Shown one piece after another: positions 1 through 8,807 of a stretch of 64,000 nucleotides of DNA (position 1 is its first letter; each line of letters opens with the position of its first letter). The stretch covers positions 1-64,000 of the forward strand of contig NZ_FOOU01000014.1 in assembly GCF_900113275.1 (NCBI RefSeq), written 5' to 3'. Both the position numbers and the translations under genes were made by a program. Source of the stretch: Neptunomonas qingdaonensis (GTDB lineage Bacteria > Pseudomonadota > Gammaproteobacteria > Pseudomonadales > Balneatricaceae). The notes beneath the pieces are model-generated. The model saw nothing but the letters and a program-made list of their open reading frames with translations, was not told where the DNA came from and ran no database searches.

Positions 1-183
1 TTGAGCTATAGGCCCGTCTCCTTTACCACTAATACCATGACAGGAAGAACAAGAAGCAAGAAACTCATCTGCACCTATCATATGATTTTCTGCATAAGCG
101 TTATTCATAGAAAGTGACACGGCTAAAATCAGCAACGTACTGCATTTTTTAGTCATTCTGCTCAATGGAATTGTGTCAAACAT
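1..183 (-). CDS. c-type cytochrome, N-terminal part (runs off window)
   Basis: The minus strand from 183 reads an uninterrupted 61-codon frame to the window edge. After a hydrophobic signal sequence (TLLILAVSLS, ending in AYA) it shows a haem-binding CSSCH motif followed by GISGKGDGP, typical of small exported class I cytochromes c. AGGAGAA lies a few bases before the ATG at 183 and supports that start; an internal Met at codon 10 would give a more usual signal peptide length. The protein would be periplasmic and carry electrons; its partner cannot be told because the rest is outside the window. It is divergent from the phasin gene to its right. Confidence 0.8.
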   Translation of the reverse strand, partial: MFDTIPLSRMTKKCSTLLILAVSLSMNNAYAENHMIGADEFLASCSSCHGISGKGDGPIAQ

Positions 184-522
184 GAAGTTCTCCTGAATGC
201 TGTATAACGGTAACCTTATTAATATGTAATTCGCTCATGATTTCCTAGTCTTTTTGAATGTTAACGTTCTATATTTGCACATTTAATACCTTAAAATATA
301 ATACATCCACCTCCACTAATACTTAATATCATTAACAATATGTAATCAATTTAATTGAGTTTTTTTAAGTTTTTAAGAAACGACTATAAAAAACTGAACA
401 TAAAAATCATCAAATTCATATACTTTTTAAAACAACGCCCTATTACTTAATTGAATGAATCCCATCACTTATATTTTTCGATATGTCCCATCTCAAATTC
501 AATTTAGGTCTACTCAATTACA
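184..522. other. AT-rich intergenic region
   Basis: No gene seen. This AT-rich stretch separates the divergent cytochrome c and phasin genes. Bases about 330-400 resemble bases 15625-15690 upstream of the second phasin cassette, and close similarity begins near 455, so the duplicated cassette includes its own upstream region. Confidence 0.6.
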
Positions 523-550
523 TTGAAATAACGTGTGTAAGGCGAATAAT
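523..550 (+). promoter_or_regulatory. sigma-70-like promoter of phasin copy 1
   Basis: TTGAAA at 523-528 and AATAAT at 545-550 are separated by 16 bases and lie 45 bases before the phasin ATG. The same elements and spacing are kept in cassette copy 2 (15861-15888) and are degraded in the third copy, which supports function. Assignment to sigma-70 is by consensus match only. Confidence 0.5.
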
Positions 551-594
551 TGATCTGATACGCCCGTTTGAAAAAACTAACCGAGGACAAAGAA

Positions 595-1047
595 ATGCCC
601 CAAGATACAATGAAAAATCTTAAAGAAACCTTGGTGCCTGTAACTATGATTACTGACATCAATAAATCAGCTGCGGAAAAGTTAATCGCTCTTCAGACTG
701 AATATATGACTGACCTGTTCAACATTGGACTGGCGCAGATGCAAGCACTGAGCAGCGTGCGAGAGCCGAAAGACGTGTTTGAGCTACAGATTAAATTTTT
801 CAAGAAGTTTGACGAAAAATTGGCGAGTATTACTGAAAAGGAAGTCACCGTACTGACAGAAACTAAAGAACAATTAATGAACATCATAGAAAAAAATATT
901 TCTGGTATGTCTGATATGTATGGGATGGCTGATGCCGGCAAACTCATGCAGTATGCCCAAGAGAAAATTGAAGAGACAATTAACATCTCTGCGCATAAAC
1001 AAAACGGCGGCTCGAACAAAACCGCTAACACTCGCAAAAGCGCTTGA
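595..1047 (+). CDS. phasin family protein, cassette copy 1
   Basis: A 150-residue protein of the Phasin_2 type. Phasins coat PHA granules in the cytoplasm and control their number and size; some also act as chaperones. The core (about residues 22-110) is an amphipathic helical stretch including KLIALQTEYM and FNIGLAQMQAL, and the tail is low-complexity and basic (NKTANTRKSA). The ATG at 595 is chosen because GAGGAC precedes it and copy 2 begins at the same codon; an in-frame TTG at 568 lacks support. It is nearly identical to the protein at 15934-16386 (two residue differences seen). An Hsp20 gene follows 343 bases downstream. Confidence 0.9.
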   Translation: MPQDTMKNLKETLVPVTMITDINKSAAEKLIALQTEYMTDLFNIGLAQMQALSSVREPKDVFELQIKFFKKFDEKLASITEKEVTVLTETKEQLMNIIEKNISGMSDMYGMADAGKLMQYAQEKIEETINISAHKQNGGSNKTANTRKSA

Positions 1048-1390
1048 TTAATACAAGTGCCCGGTTAGGAAAGTGATGAAGATTTATCTTCATCACTTAC
1101 GCTAAGGGCAGTAACTCATCACCATTCACTTCTGTTGATTGAAGCCCTTGAGGTTAAACAGCCGAAAAAGCTAAAAACGCATTTTATAATAACTAATGTA
1201 ATAATATCTTGACCATCCGTAGCATGTGAGATTAGTTAATAAGCATCTCAATTTTAACTGAAAAAATTAAAATAAAACTCAAATTTTTCGAACGTATATC
1301 TGAGGTTCTTCAAAAGGAATAATCTATAAATATGCTTCATAAAACTTAGAGTATTTAAATTCAGCGTAAACAATAAGGGAGTAAAGGGTT
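1048..1390. other. intergenic region between phasin and Hsp20, copy 1
   Basis: No ORF recognised. An inverted repeat around 1070-1100 (GTGATGAAGAT/ATCTTCATCAC) just after the phasin stop is conserved at 16411-16436 and may end phasin transcription or act as a processing hairpin. The rest is AT-rich and conserved between the two cassettes. Confidence 0.5.
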
Positions 1391-1807
1391 ATGGGTAATC
1401 TGACTCGTTTTAATAGATTATTTGATGATTCATTTTTGAATGATTTTTTTATGCCGACAGAAAGGCGAATGGTTAACTGGTTTCCTGCTATTGATGTACA
1501 CGAAACAGATAGTAAGTATTTAGTGAATGTAGATCTTCCCGGTATCAAAAAAGAGGATATTCATGTATCGCTGGAAAACGGCATCCTCACCGTGAAAGGC
1601 GAAACTAACACCGAAGAAAAAGAGGAGAAGGACGGAAAGCTTATTCGTCAAGAAAGGCATACAGGGAGCTATATGCGACAGTTCACTGTTGGGGCAGATG
1701 TAAGCCCTGATGCGATTGATGCCAAGTTCGAAAATGGAGTATTGTCGCTGGAACTTAATAAAGTTGAGACAAGTGAGCCCAAGAAACTCGAAATAAAAGT
1801 GAGCTGA
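1391..1807 (+). CDS. small heat-shock protein (Hsp20/alpha-crystallin), cassette copy 1
   Basis: A 138-residue Hsp20-family chaperone, an ATP-independent holdase that keeps unfolding proteins soluble. A short N-terminal arm (RFNRLFDDSFLNDFF) precedes an alpha-crystallin domain at about residues 30-130 with VDLPGIKKEDI, ENGILTVKGE and the A-x-x-x-NGVL hallmark (AKFENGVLSLEL); the tail carries an I-x-V-type element (LEIKVS). AGGGAGTAAAGGG precedes the ATG. Only two residue differences from the copy at 16728-17144 were seen. Hsp20 proteins are known on PHA granules in some bacteria, so linkage to a phasin gene suggests, as inference, a joint role at the granule. Confidence 0.93.
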   Translation: MGNLTRFNRLFDDSFLNDFFMPTERRMVNWFPAIDVHETDSKYLVNVDLPGIKKEDIHVSLENGILTVKGETNTEEKEEKDGKLIRQERHTGSYMRQFTVGADVSPDAIDAKFENGVLSLELNKVETSEPKKLEIKVS

Positions 1808-1819
1808 CGTTACAAATTA

Positions 1820-1845
1820 AGGGACTGTCGACAAACAGTCCTTTT
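1820..1845 (+). terminator. rho-independent terminator after Hsp20 copy 1
   Basis: Stem GGACTGT (1822-1828) pairs with ACAGTCC (1835-1841), followed by TTTT. It starts 15 bases after the hsp20 stop and is conserved after copy 2. Confidence 0.8.
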
Positions 1846-2457
1846 CACTTATCTATATTGGAAACCAAATGCCGGTATACTGCAATTCCTTGCAGTTTTT
1901 CTTATACATAAAAACCCTGTATCGGAAGGTTCAGGTATTCATAGTCTACTACTTGCTATTCTCTCGCGACTTTTACTGCCAGCATGTACGAAGTGTTTCC
2001 AGGATCTTTATCGCGATTAGCTGATACTTCTGACCGCTTTGGCACTGAGGGTTAGTAGTTGTACTGCTATATTAGCAATTTCTAAAATTCCGCTTTTTGG
2101 CACCCACCTGCCCAATCGCTTGACCTGCCTCGACTAAGCCCTTTAAGTCGCAAAGCGACCCAGTCCGTGTGAAAAATCAAAAAAACCAGGTTGGGGTAAA
2201 ATTATTAGCCACAAACAGCATAAACTTCGATGGATTTCCATTAATAAATCCCACCAAAGACGATATTCAAGCATGAAATCTGCCTTCAAATACCACTATC
2301 AAAATCGGAGAATAGTTTACACACGGTCTGGACCCGAAGAAGACATTAACGTTGCAAATCAGCGGCGGCGCTTTTTGCCGTCCGTTGGATTTGCCTGATT
2401 AGGTGCAAATGTCATACACTCAGTTCAGCATGGTCAGAATACAGGTCACAATTGGCA
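1846..2457. other. cassette tail and gene-free region
   Basis: No convincing gene. Bases up to about 2100 belong to the duplicated phasin-Hsp20 cassette and match 17190-17493. Bases 2099-2135 resemble 13692-13728 near the recombinase gene. The remainder (2140-2457) has no recognised feature. Confidence 0.55.
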
Positions 2458-2943
2458 TTAGCCGTTGGCCTTAGCTCTCTCCACATCAATCTGAGCTTGA
2501 GCTTGCTTCTCTTGTGCCCTTTCCGCAGTATGCTCTCCGAACCAAAACCCTATAATTGAACCATATATACCCAAAAATACCGGCAACATTTCCTTGAGAT
2601 GGGCAACTACTTTCGCTGGATCATCGAACCAGATCGGGGCGAAAAGCCAAATAAAGAGAAAAATAACAAAAAAGAGAGTAAGAAATATTGTGACAAGCGG
2701 CCGTACTAGAGCACGCCAAATTGGAATAGATGTCTTTTCAGAATCCATGCGCGTCGATCGTATATTTTGTGCTAATTCGTTTATCTTCCCACTAACGTCC
2801 GGATCCTTCAATATCAATTCCTCTAAAGCATCCTCGACAGATAAGGCAGTAGATTCATCTAGTTTTTGATCATCCTTTAATTTGTGTATAAGCAGTCTCG
2901 CAAGCGGTATCAACTTATCGGTAGAGTACTCGTCGTCTTTCAT
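2458..2943 (-). CDS. hypothetical membrane protein
   Basis: A 161-residue protein of unknown function. An acidic/helical N-terminal cytoplasmic part (about residues 1-75) precedes two membrane segments (about 82-105, LVTIFLTLFFVIFLFIWLF; and 120-138, LPVFLGIYGSIIGFWFG) and a charged, Gln/Ala-rich C-terminus (EHTAERAQEKQAQAQ). The ATG at 2943 is preferred over one at 2970 because GGAGGATGTCAA precedes it. It is the last of three same-strand genes after the papain-like peptidase; 50 bases separate it from that gene's stop, so co-transcription is likely. Confidence 0.7.
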   Translation of the reverse strand: MKDDEYSTDKLIPLARLLIHKLKDDQKLDESTALSVEDALEELILKDPDVSGKINELAQNIRSTRMDSEKTSIPIWRALVRPLVTIFLTLFFVIFLFIWLFAPIWFDDPAKVVAHLKEMLPVFLGIYGSIIGFWFGEHTAERAQEKQAQAQIDVERAKANG

Positions 2944-2993
2944 TTGACATCCTCCATTCGTTATATTCATCTAACGTCGCAAATCACCGACTA

Positions 2994-4712
2994 TTATCCC
3001 TTGAAGGCGACGGCACCAAAACGTTTCCCATTCCAAAATGTATAGCCACTGGCAAGATCGGCGCTCCATGTGTGAAAATGAAGAATAAAAGGCTGATTGT
3101 TTTCGTCGGAGAAGCTGATGTTGAAACGTAGGATGTGGGTATGCTGAGCGTCCAGGAATCCTAATACTACCTTTGGCGTACCGTTGGCAGGTTGGTACTC
3201 GCCTTGAACCAACCATCCGACAAAGGGAATTGGCATAACCTGTGAGATTAAAAGTGTCCCTCTCCATCCATCGTGATTCATTGACCACGTTCCCTTCCAC
3301 TTTGTGGGCTGAAAGTCTTTTCCGTAAGAACTTTGAAATTCATCGCGGCGCATATAAGCCCCAAACGGGATATTGTGCCACACAGTATCACCAGCAGCGT
3401 GTTGGATATCCCAGCTGTATACGTCCATCGTGAACGGCTGGCCGGTTTGACTTGTAGGATCAGAGTCTTCCCCTTCGGTAAAGGAGAAGTGGACTCCCCG
3501 CCCATCATGAACATAGCGCCCATTTATCGCCTTGAGTGATCCGTCGGAGCTTCGATAGTGGCCCAGCCTTGTGATATCGTTGTTTTCGTTCGTAAAGCGT
3601 CGAATTATGAGTTCACCCTTCCATCCGTCATGGTTCATCTGCCATTGTCCTATTGCTCGCGCTTTTGTAGTAGGCCTCTCAGGATCAGTTACTTCGGTAA
3701 CGATTGAACCACCACTGAAGCAATTCTGGGCGAACTCGTAAGAAACACGAATTAAGCCGGCTTCACCCCAAGAGTTTTTTACATAAAACGCTTGCTCGTC
3801 ACGATCGAAGCCCACAACCAAGAAAACGTGAGATCCTCCTCCCGAGTTTGGATCGTACTCTCTGATCCCTGTAGCCGGATCCGTTTTCCATTTAAGATTA
3901 GCGTCGACAATCACCTCATATCCCCACGCTAGAAGCCACTCTAAGGTGGAAGTATTCCGAATGGTACTGGGATCGAAGAGTACATAAGACTTTGCCCCAT
4001 ATCGAGCTTGTTGCCTAGCCTCATCCGAGATGTAAAGAGGGGAATACTCAAATGCGTCGACCTCGTCTTGCGTGACCATATTCTGAGCGGGGTCACTTTT
4101 CCATACGAGCTGTCCCGCAGCCGGAATCTGATCACGGATACCTTGCATACCGTTTCGATTTTTATAAAGACAGTGCTGCTCCAAAGGAATAGCAAAGTTC
4201 ACAGCGGCTCGAATGCCTTGTGAGTTGCCACCGCCCCAATAAGAGGACTGGTTCTCATATTTGTAGACTTTTGGAAATGACAATCCTGTTGATTTATAGC
4301 AATGCCAAAAGAACTGCTCGGACAGGTTAAGATTGAGCCCATATTCACGCATATATCGGGCTTCTATTGCGGCAACCATCGCGAATGCCGAACAAGTGTT
4401 CCGATCTCCCTGATTGCGGATATCGGTCTGAAACTCATCCCATACGACGCGGGTTGGAAGTTGAAAAAACAGGAATGCGGCCCGTTTTTCGCTTTGCAAA
4501 GCAGAAGCAGTCTTAAGCTCCCTCCTACTGCGAGGTAACTCGACGTCGAAGTAAGGTCGGTTTTCTTCCACGAATTCTCGAATACTCTGAACATGCTCTT
4601 TTCCGAAATCATCAACAAAAGAATAGGAAAGTTTATCTATCAATTGAATACGATCTTTTCCCGGAATTGGTTCAAGGCGGGACATAGGGAGATTAACGCG
4701 GTCAATTCTCAT
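2994..4712 (-). CDS. papain-like (C1 family) cysteine peptidase with two C-terminal repeats
   Basis: A 572-residue protein. Residues about 90-330 form a C1-type peptidase domain: Gln101 and Cys107 in NQGDRNTCSAFA, His295 in GGGSHVFLVVGF and Asn313 in VKNSWG match the papain oxyanion Gln and Cys-His-Asn triad. Residues about 356-453 and 474-570 are two related domains, each opening with W-x-MNHDGW-x-G-x-L and closing with a Trp-rich G-x-T-x-W element, probably beta-sandwich binding modules. No signal peptide is seen and the N-terminal 90 residues could be a propeptide. The ATG at 4712 follows AAGGAG; upstream in-frame starts lack this. Flanked by two unknown genes on the same strand. Substrate unknown; a secreted or toxin-like role is only a guess. 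Confidence 0.8.
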   Translation of the reverse strand: MRIDRVNLPMSRLEPIPGKDRIQLIDKLSYSFVDDFGKEHVQSIREFVEENRPYFDVELPRSRRELKTASALQSEKRAAFLFFQLPTRVVWDEFQTDIRNQGDRNTCSAFAMVAAIEARYMREYGLNLNLSEQFFWHCYKSTGLSFPKVYKYENQSSYWGGGNSQGIRAAVNFAIPLEQHCLYKNRNGMQGIRDQIPAAGQLVWKSDPAQNMVTQDEVDAFEYSPLYISDEARQQARYGAKSYVLFDPSTIRNTSTLEWLLAWGYEVIVDANLKWKTDPATGIREYDPNSGGGSHVFLVVGFDRDEQAFYVKNSWGEAGLIRVSYEFAQNCFSGGSIVTEVTDPERPTTKARAIGQWQMNHDGWKGELIIRRFTNENNDITRLGHYRSSDGSLKAINGRYVHDGRGVHFSFTEGEDSDPTSQTGQPFTMDVYSWDIQHAAGDTVWHNIPFGAYMRRDEFQSSYGKDFQPTKWKGTWSMNHDGWRGTLLISQVMPIPFVGWLVQGEYQPANGTPKVVLGFLDAQHTHILRFNISFSDENNQPFILHFHTWSADLASGYTFWNGKRFGAVAFKG

Positions 4713-4919
4713 GGTATTCTCCTTTTGTGCTAACGTCGGCAAGGAGAGTCTTGCCGTAGTGGATATTGCTTTTGTGCTATTCAAAGCACAAAACAAGTAC
4801 CGCGAAAGGCAAGTCCCTCTCGATTGCCATTGTCAGGCATTCTTCTTCAAACTTTTTCATTTATCCGTATTTACACAACTCTTTTTGATTGGCTTACTTT
4901 ATTGCTAATTAAAAGTTCT

Positions 4920-5387
4920 TCAATGCATCACACGCATAAACATCCCCGAATTAATACTGGTACCAGGGATGGCTACTCCAAAATTACCTGGCCATATAGA
5001 TACATTCGGAAATACGAGTTTGCTGTTGCACTCAACCTGAACTTCATAGAAGAATCCTTCCGAGTACTCGTTTGCGTTATGAGTACACTTTCCAGGATCA
5101 ACAGTCACCACGAGGGGCCCTGGCGCTACTGGTGTCTTTACCGATCCTACAGGGCATTTAAATACAGTAACGCGAGCCTTCTGTTGAGTGTTGCTGTTAT
5201 TAAGTAGACCCCAGTCTAGTGATCCAGAATTTTGCGGTAGAAGAAAAGGCCCACTTGTATATCTATATTTATAAGCGGCAATGGGCCACTTCTCTATAAG
5301 TGAGTTTTTTGGAATCACCTTTGCGCTAGATAACTCTGTCATCCCTTTCTCTATTTTAATCTTTTTGTTATGTTTTTGAGTTCCCAT
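4920..5387 (-). CDS. hypothetical protein upstream of papain-like peptidase
   Basis: A 155-residue protein not recognised as a known family. A basic N-terminus (MGTQKHNKKIKIEKG) leads into a beta-rich body with several Gly/Pro turns and three cysteines; no signal peptide or membrane segment is seen. AAGGAGG stands directly before the ATG at 5387, a strong ribosome site that argues the gene is real. It is the first gene of a three-gene same-strand group (this gene, peptidase, membrane protein), with about 207 bases before the peptidase start. Confidence 0.65.
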   Translation of the reverse strand: MGTQKHNKKIKIEKGMTELSSAKVIPKNSLIEKWPIAAYKYRYTSGPFLLPQNSGSLDWGLLNNSNTQQKARVTVFKCPVGSVKTPVAPGPLVVTVDPGKCTHNANEYSEGFFYEVQVECNSKLVFPNVSIWPGNFGVAIPGTSINSGMFMRVMH

Positions 5388-6007
5388 ATTAATTCCTCCT
5401 TCTCCGATACATAGTAATTCTCCTTGCGTACATGATTCAGTTGATGTCAGAAATCATATATACAAGCTGCGGCGTTTCTTGGATATCTTGGCGTATTTCT
5501 TTCGCCTCAGTTAGTAATATTCAAACAGGTGTATTAAATAAACTACTCGCATTGCAGCCGTTATTTCAACGTAATTGAGGGGGCCTTAATTAAATTTAAG
5601 ATAGGAAAGGCAGAGCGTCTTAGAGTAATCGGTTGCTTGCAATCGAGGCTTAAAAATTTAACAAATGTCCGTTTTTGGCACTTAGATGCTATTTCAGAAA
5701 GGGGCGAGTATACCATTTGTTTTGACCCTTGCTAGACCTGTGTACAAGTCCCTACTTCAAGTAGAGACATCAAATATCACGGGGCTTACAGATGGCCTAG
5801 TACCACTTCTTTGCACTTTCTTTAGCTGGTTCCCCAGTGTTCATTCTGTACTGATATAGGCGAAAATTTTTCAATTAGTAGACAAAAAATCGACATCAAT
5901 TCTATCTCAAATTTAATTCTGAGCTACTCAATTACGTTGATTTATAGGCTGAAATGCAAATATGTTATTAATACGGTCGTTTAAAAATAACTAACTAGGG
6001 ATAAAAA
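5388..6007. other. gene-free region with decayed cassette fragments
   Basis: No intact gene. Bases about 5655-5690 resemble the tail of the phasin-Hsp20 cassette (CGTTTTTGGCACTTAG, compare 17485-17500). Bases about 5900-6007 match the upstream region of the phasin genes (TCTCAAATTTAATT, CTCAATTACGTTGA) with many substitutions. Confidence 0.5.
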
Positions 6008-6240
6008 ATCTAACAAGATATAGTGAAAGATATCCAAGTAATACTGATGCCTATATCTATGATTTTTTACATCAACAAATTAACCGCTGAAAAGCTAATC
6101 AGTACTTTAGGCTGAATATATAACTGACCTGTCCAATACTTGACTGGCTCAGATGAGAGCACTCATAGATATACCAAAAACCTAAAGAAGCGTTCGAACT
6201 GTAGATCAGGCACTTCAAAGAGTTAGACGCAAAAAGGCGT
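6008..6240 (+). pseudogene. decayed third phasin gene
   Basis: The DNA aligns base by base with the start of the phasin gene at 15934, from the GTGAAAGAT-ATCCAAG segment through ATCAACAAATTAACCGCTGA and CTGAATATATAACTGACCTG to GTTAGACGC. The start codon has become ATC (6008-6010), several in-frame stops are present (TAG, TGA) and the match ends near 6240, about halfway through the gene. No Hsp20 gene follows. It is an old, non-functional relic of the same cassette. Confidence 0.8.
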
Positions 6241-6288
6241 TAATTTTGCCTAAAATCCCACATTAACTTCAGGGTATAGAGGTCCGTC

Positions 6289-8319
6289 ATGAAATCACTT
6301 CACTTTACCTTGGTTTGGACACCAGCTTGTGCAGGGCTGTCTTTGCTTACACCCGATCACCTCAGAAAATACCTCACTGTTTTACTGGTGGCAGTAATAT
6401 TAATTTATAGTGCAATCGCCAAAGCCGCTTTATATGGCATTGTTTCAGAAGGAACAGACGTGGGTCAGCTAGTTACTATTGATCCAGCCACAGGCAACAC
6501 AGCACTGGTTGGTGATACAGGGCTTACTCAGCCCTTTGGTTTGGCCTACAACCCCTCCACTGGATTGTTATATACCATCAACAATATCGTAGTTGGAATG
6601 GATCAGGTTTACTCCATTGATACTGAAACTGGTGCAGCCATGGCCCTAAGTTCACCAGCCCTTGTCAGCGACCCTCTTGCCTTAGCATACAGCGCTCGCG
6701 ATGATTACTTTTATACCTCGGAACCTGAATTTGACAGCGGTAGTAAAATCGTTCGACTTGATTCACTTACCGGAACCAGAGTTGGTCTAGTCGTTGGCTT
6801 TGTTAGCAGGCCAAATTTGCAGGCCCTGGCGGTAAGGGATTCTGATTATGCGCTGTTTGGTGCCGGAGGTTCAGCGCCGGGAGAGTCAATTTTCAGAATA
6901 CCGATTCTGGGTGGCGCTCCAGGCCGGGATATTGAGACCGATATTCACCCCACGGGGCGCGTCATTAATGCCCTTAGCTTCTCAGCAGATGATACCCTGT
7001 ATGCAAGTGATGGCGATAATCTGGTAACCATTGACCCAGCAGATGGCAGTGTCACTACAATTGGTCCCTTCTTAGGCGCAGATGGTACTGTGGGTGGTCT
7101 AGCATTTGTTCCTGACAGTGACGGGGCCGCTGATGTATGGATCAAGGATTGTCGTGATGATATGGGCAATCCGATTTCACATCCTGCACCCTGTGCCGAA
7201 TACTGGACCAGTACCGATATCTGGATTGACAATGATGATAACTGGGAGATTGATGCTCCATTGGTAGGCGTAGACAATCATGTGAAAGCCTTTGTTCGTA
7301 ACCGGGGAGGAAGTATTGCCAGGGATGTAGAGGTTGCTTTTTATTACCGTGATAATGCTACCGGGCTGATTTTTCCAGATGGCGCCAATCTGATAGGAAT
7401 GGACACCGTGACGGTGTCACCAGATACTACCGCTGTTGCCTCCGTTATCTGGGAAGACTTGCCGCCGCCGCCCGATACTGGTGGTCACTGGTGTATAGGT
7501 GTGGTACTTAATCATCCTGAAGACTCCGTCTCTTCTCCCACTGTTCAGCCTTGGGAAGACAACAATATCGGTATAGCCAATCTCTGGTTCATCGCCGCCC
7601 GTGCAGGGCACTCAATGCCTCTGCCTTTTTATGCAGGGTCTGGTGGGCAACCGGGTTTTGGTCTGACTCCCTGGCCACGTGAGTTTAGATTGGACGTTAT
7701 TGATCGCTTGCCGGAGGGGTGGGCATGGGGAATGGAAGGCATCAATGCAGGTGAGAACTTCACGCTTAAACTCGGTGAGCAACGCAAAACTGTGCTGACG
7801 GTAATTCCCAGCGATGTTGCAGTAGCGCACTCTGGTGGTTATGTTGAAGTACAACAGGTTGATTTAGATACTGGCAGAATCGTGGGTGGTGTTCGTTATG
7901 ATTTGTATGAAGATCACCGGCCACCGGCTAGGGTCGAAAAGGTTACCGGTATACTGAGTAATGGTAAAGCCTTGCTTAGCTGGCAACCTGTTATTAGCGA
8001 AGCTGAAACCGGATTGAGAGAACGCGTGGCATATTATCAGGTATTTCGCGATGGCAAAGCCCTGACAAAAGTAGTGCGCGATACAGATCCTCACCAGCCT
8101 GGTATCCAGTGGGCGGACTCTGAAACTCCTGAGCAAACTGCTGTATATACTATCCAGGCGGTTGATGAAGGTGGTAATGCAGCCGCTCTGTCTGATGAGA
8201 TTATCGTGGTTGTACCAGAGCAACGGGGCCTCTTCAACTGGTTGACCCTGATATTATTGATCTTGCTGGGAGTAGTGATATATTTTCTGGTTAAGCAGTA
8301 TGATAAAAACAGAGCCTGA
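6289..8319 (+). CDS. exported beta-propeller/FN3 protein with C-terminal membrane anchor
   Basis: A 676-residue protein of unknown role. The N-terminal hydrophobic segment (about residues 28-46, LTVLLVAVILIYSAIA, ending AKA) is a probable signal sequence with a long leader. Residues about 48-275 contain repeats such as LVTIDPATGN and VYSIDTETG, like NHL/WD-type propeller proteins. Residues about 280-430 look like a CARDB-type adhesion domain (HVKAFVRNRGG), and about 545-645 like a fibronectin type III domain. A C-terminal membrane helix (NWLTLILLILLGVVIYFLV) is followed by KQYDKNRA, so the body is likely displayed outside the inner membrane. GAGGT precedes the ATG. The two exported proteins downstream suggest a shared surface or secretory role (inference). 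Confidence 0.75.
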   Translation: MKSLHFTLVWTPACAGLSLLTPDHLRKYLTVLLVAVILIYSAIAKAALYGIVSEGTDVGQLVTIDPATGNTALVGDTGLTQPFGLAYNPSTGLLYTINNIVVGMDQVYSIDTETGAAMALSSPALVSDPLALAYSARDDYFYTSEPEFDSGSKIVRLDSLTGTRVGLVVGFVSRPNLQALAVRDSDYALFGAGGSAPGESIFRIPILGGAPGRDIETDIHPTGRVINALSFSADDTLYASDGDNLVTIDPADGSVTTIGPFLGADGTVGGLAFVPDSDGAADVWIKDCRDDMGNPISHPAPCAEYWTSTDIWIDNDDNWEIDAPLVGVDNHVKAFVRNRGGSIARDVEVAFYYRDNATGLIFPDGANLIGMDTVTVSPDTTAVASVIWEDLPPPPDTGGHWCIGVVLNHPEDSVSSPTVQPWEDNNIGIANLWFIAARAGHSMPLPFYAGSGGQPGFGLTPWPREFRLDVIDRLPEGWAWGMEGINAGENFTLKLGEQRKTVLTVIPSDVAVAHSGGYVEVQQVDLDTGRIVGGVRYDLYEDHRPPARVEKVTGILSNGKALLSWQPVISEAETGLRERVAYYQVFRDGKALTKVVRDTDPHQPGIQWADSETPEQTAVYTIQAVDEGGNAAALSDEIIVVVPEQRGLFNWLTLILLILLGVVIYFLVKQYDKNRA

Positions 8320-8807
8320 TTCTCAGGTCTGATGCCAGCATGTGCTGGCATCGCGGGCTCTTAAGAAATTTGATTTGCAAATTAATGAAAAAAGTCTGGG
8401 GCATTAGTCACAGAAAATCATCTGCCAGTGCCGCGATAGTCCCCGTAAGCAAGTTTTTTCTAGTATGTTTAAAGAGAGTTAGTAAATGGTGTTCAAGGAA
8501 TAGGCGGAAAGCCCTTTGAGCGGTGCAGCGCCCCAAGCAAGAGACATCGGATTAACGAGTGATTTATAACCAATACGTAAGTGTTTAACGTATTTATAAT
8601 AATTCCCGGCTCTGGGAGTAATTACAAAAGGCACTTTGCTTATTGTAGGTTTTTCATAAAAGGGCGTTTATTTTACTTGTACTCATCTGGCTGCATAAAC
8701 AGTAATTATTATTGCTTGTTTATTCATGCAAAGTGAAAGGTGTTTGGGGAAAAGAGCAGCTTATATACATCCTTAACCGTTAGTGAAAAACTAAAGGAGC
8801 ATTAACT
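8320..8807. other. gene-free region with hairpin and short repeat
   Basis: No gene. A near-perfect inverted repeat GATGCCAGCA/TGCTGGCATC (about 8331-8352) lies just after the stop of the preceding gene and may be a REP-like element or terminator without a clear U-tract. Bases 8605-8685 belong to an intergenic repeat family also found at 10308-10352 and 12629-12710. Confidence 0.55.

Larger units (their letters stand above)
455..2100. repeat. long direct repeat, phasin-Hsp20 cassette copy 1
   Basis: Closely matches 15793-17493 in the same orientation, including promoter, both genes, terminator and about 250 bases of non-coding tail. Copy 2 differs by a 48-base insertion and scattered substitutions, mostly outside the genes. 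The ends were placed by eye. Confidence 0.85.

Noticed and set aside
693-1037. Long open frame opposite the phasin gene (and its twin at 16032-16376)
   Set aside because: It lies exactly antisense to the conserved phasin gene, has Cys/Ser-rich shadow composition and no ribosome site.
1380-1390. Sigma-32 heat-shock promoter for hsp20
   Set aside because: No CTTGAA/CCCCAT-type pair with proper spacing was found upstream of either hsp20 copy.
1324-1548. Minus-strand frame across the hsp20 start, repeated in copy 2
   Set aside because: Antisense shadow; repeated only because the DNA is duplicated.
4824-5207. Plus-strand frame of 127 codons over the hypothetical gene at 4920-5387
   Set aside because: No ribosome site or start context; the opposite strand gene has AAGGAGG and better composition.
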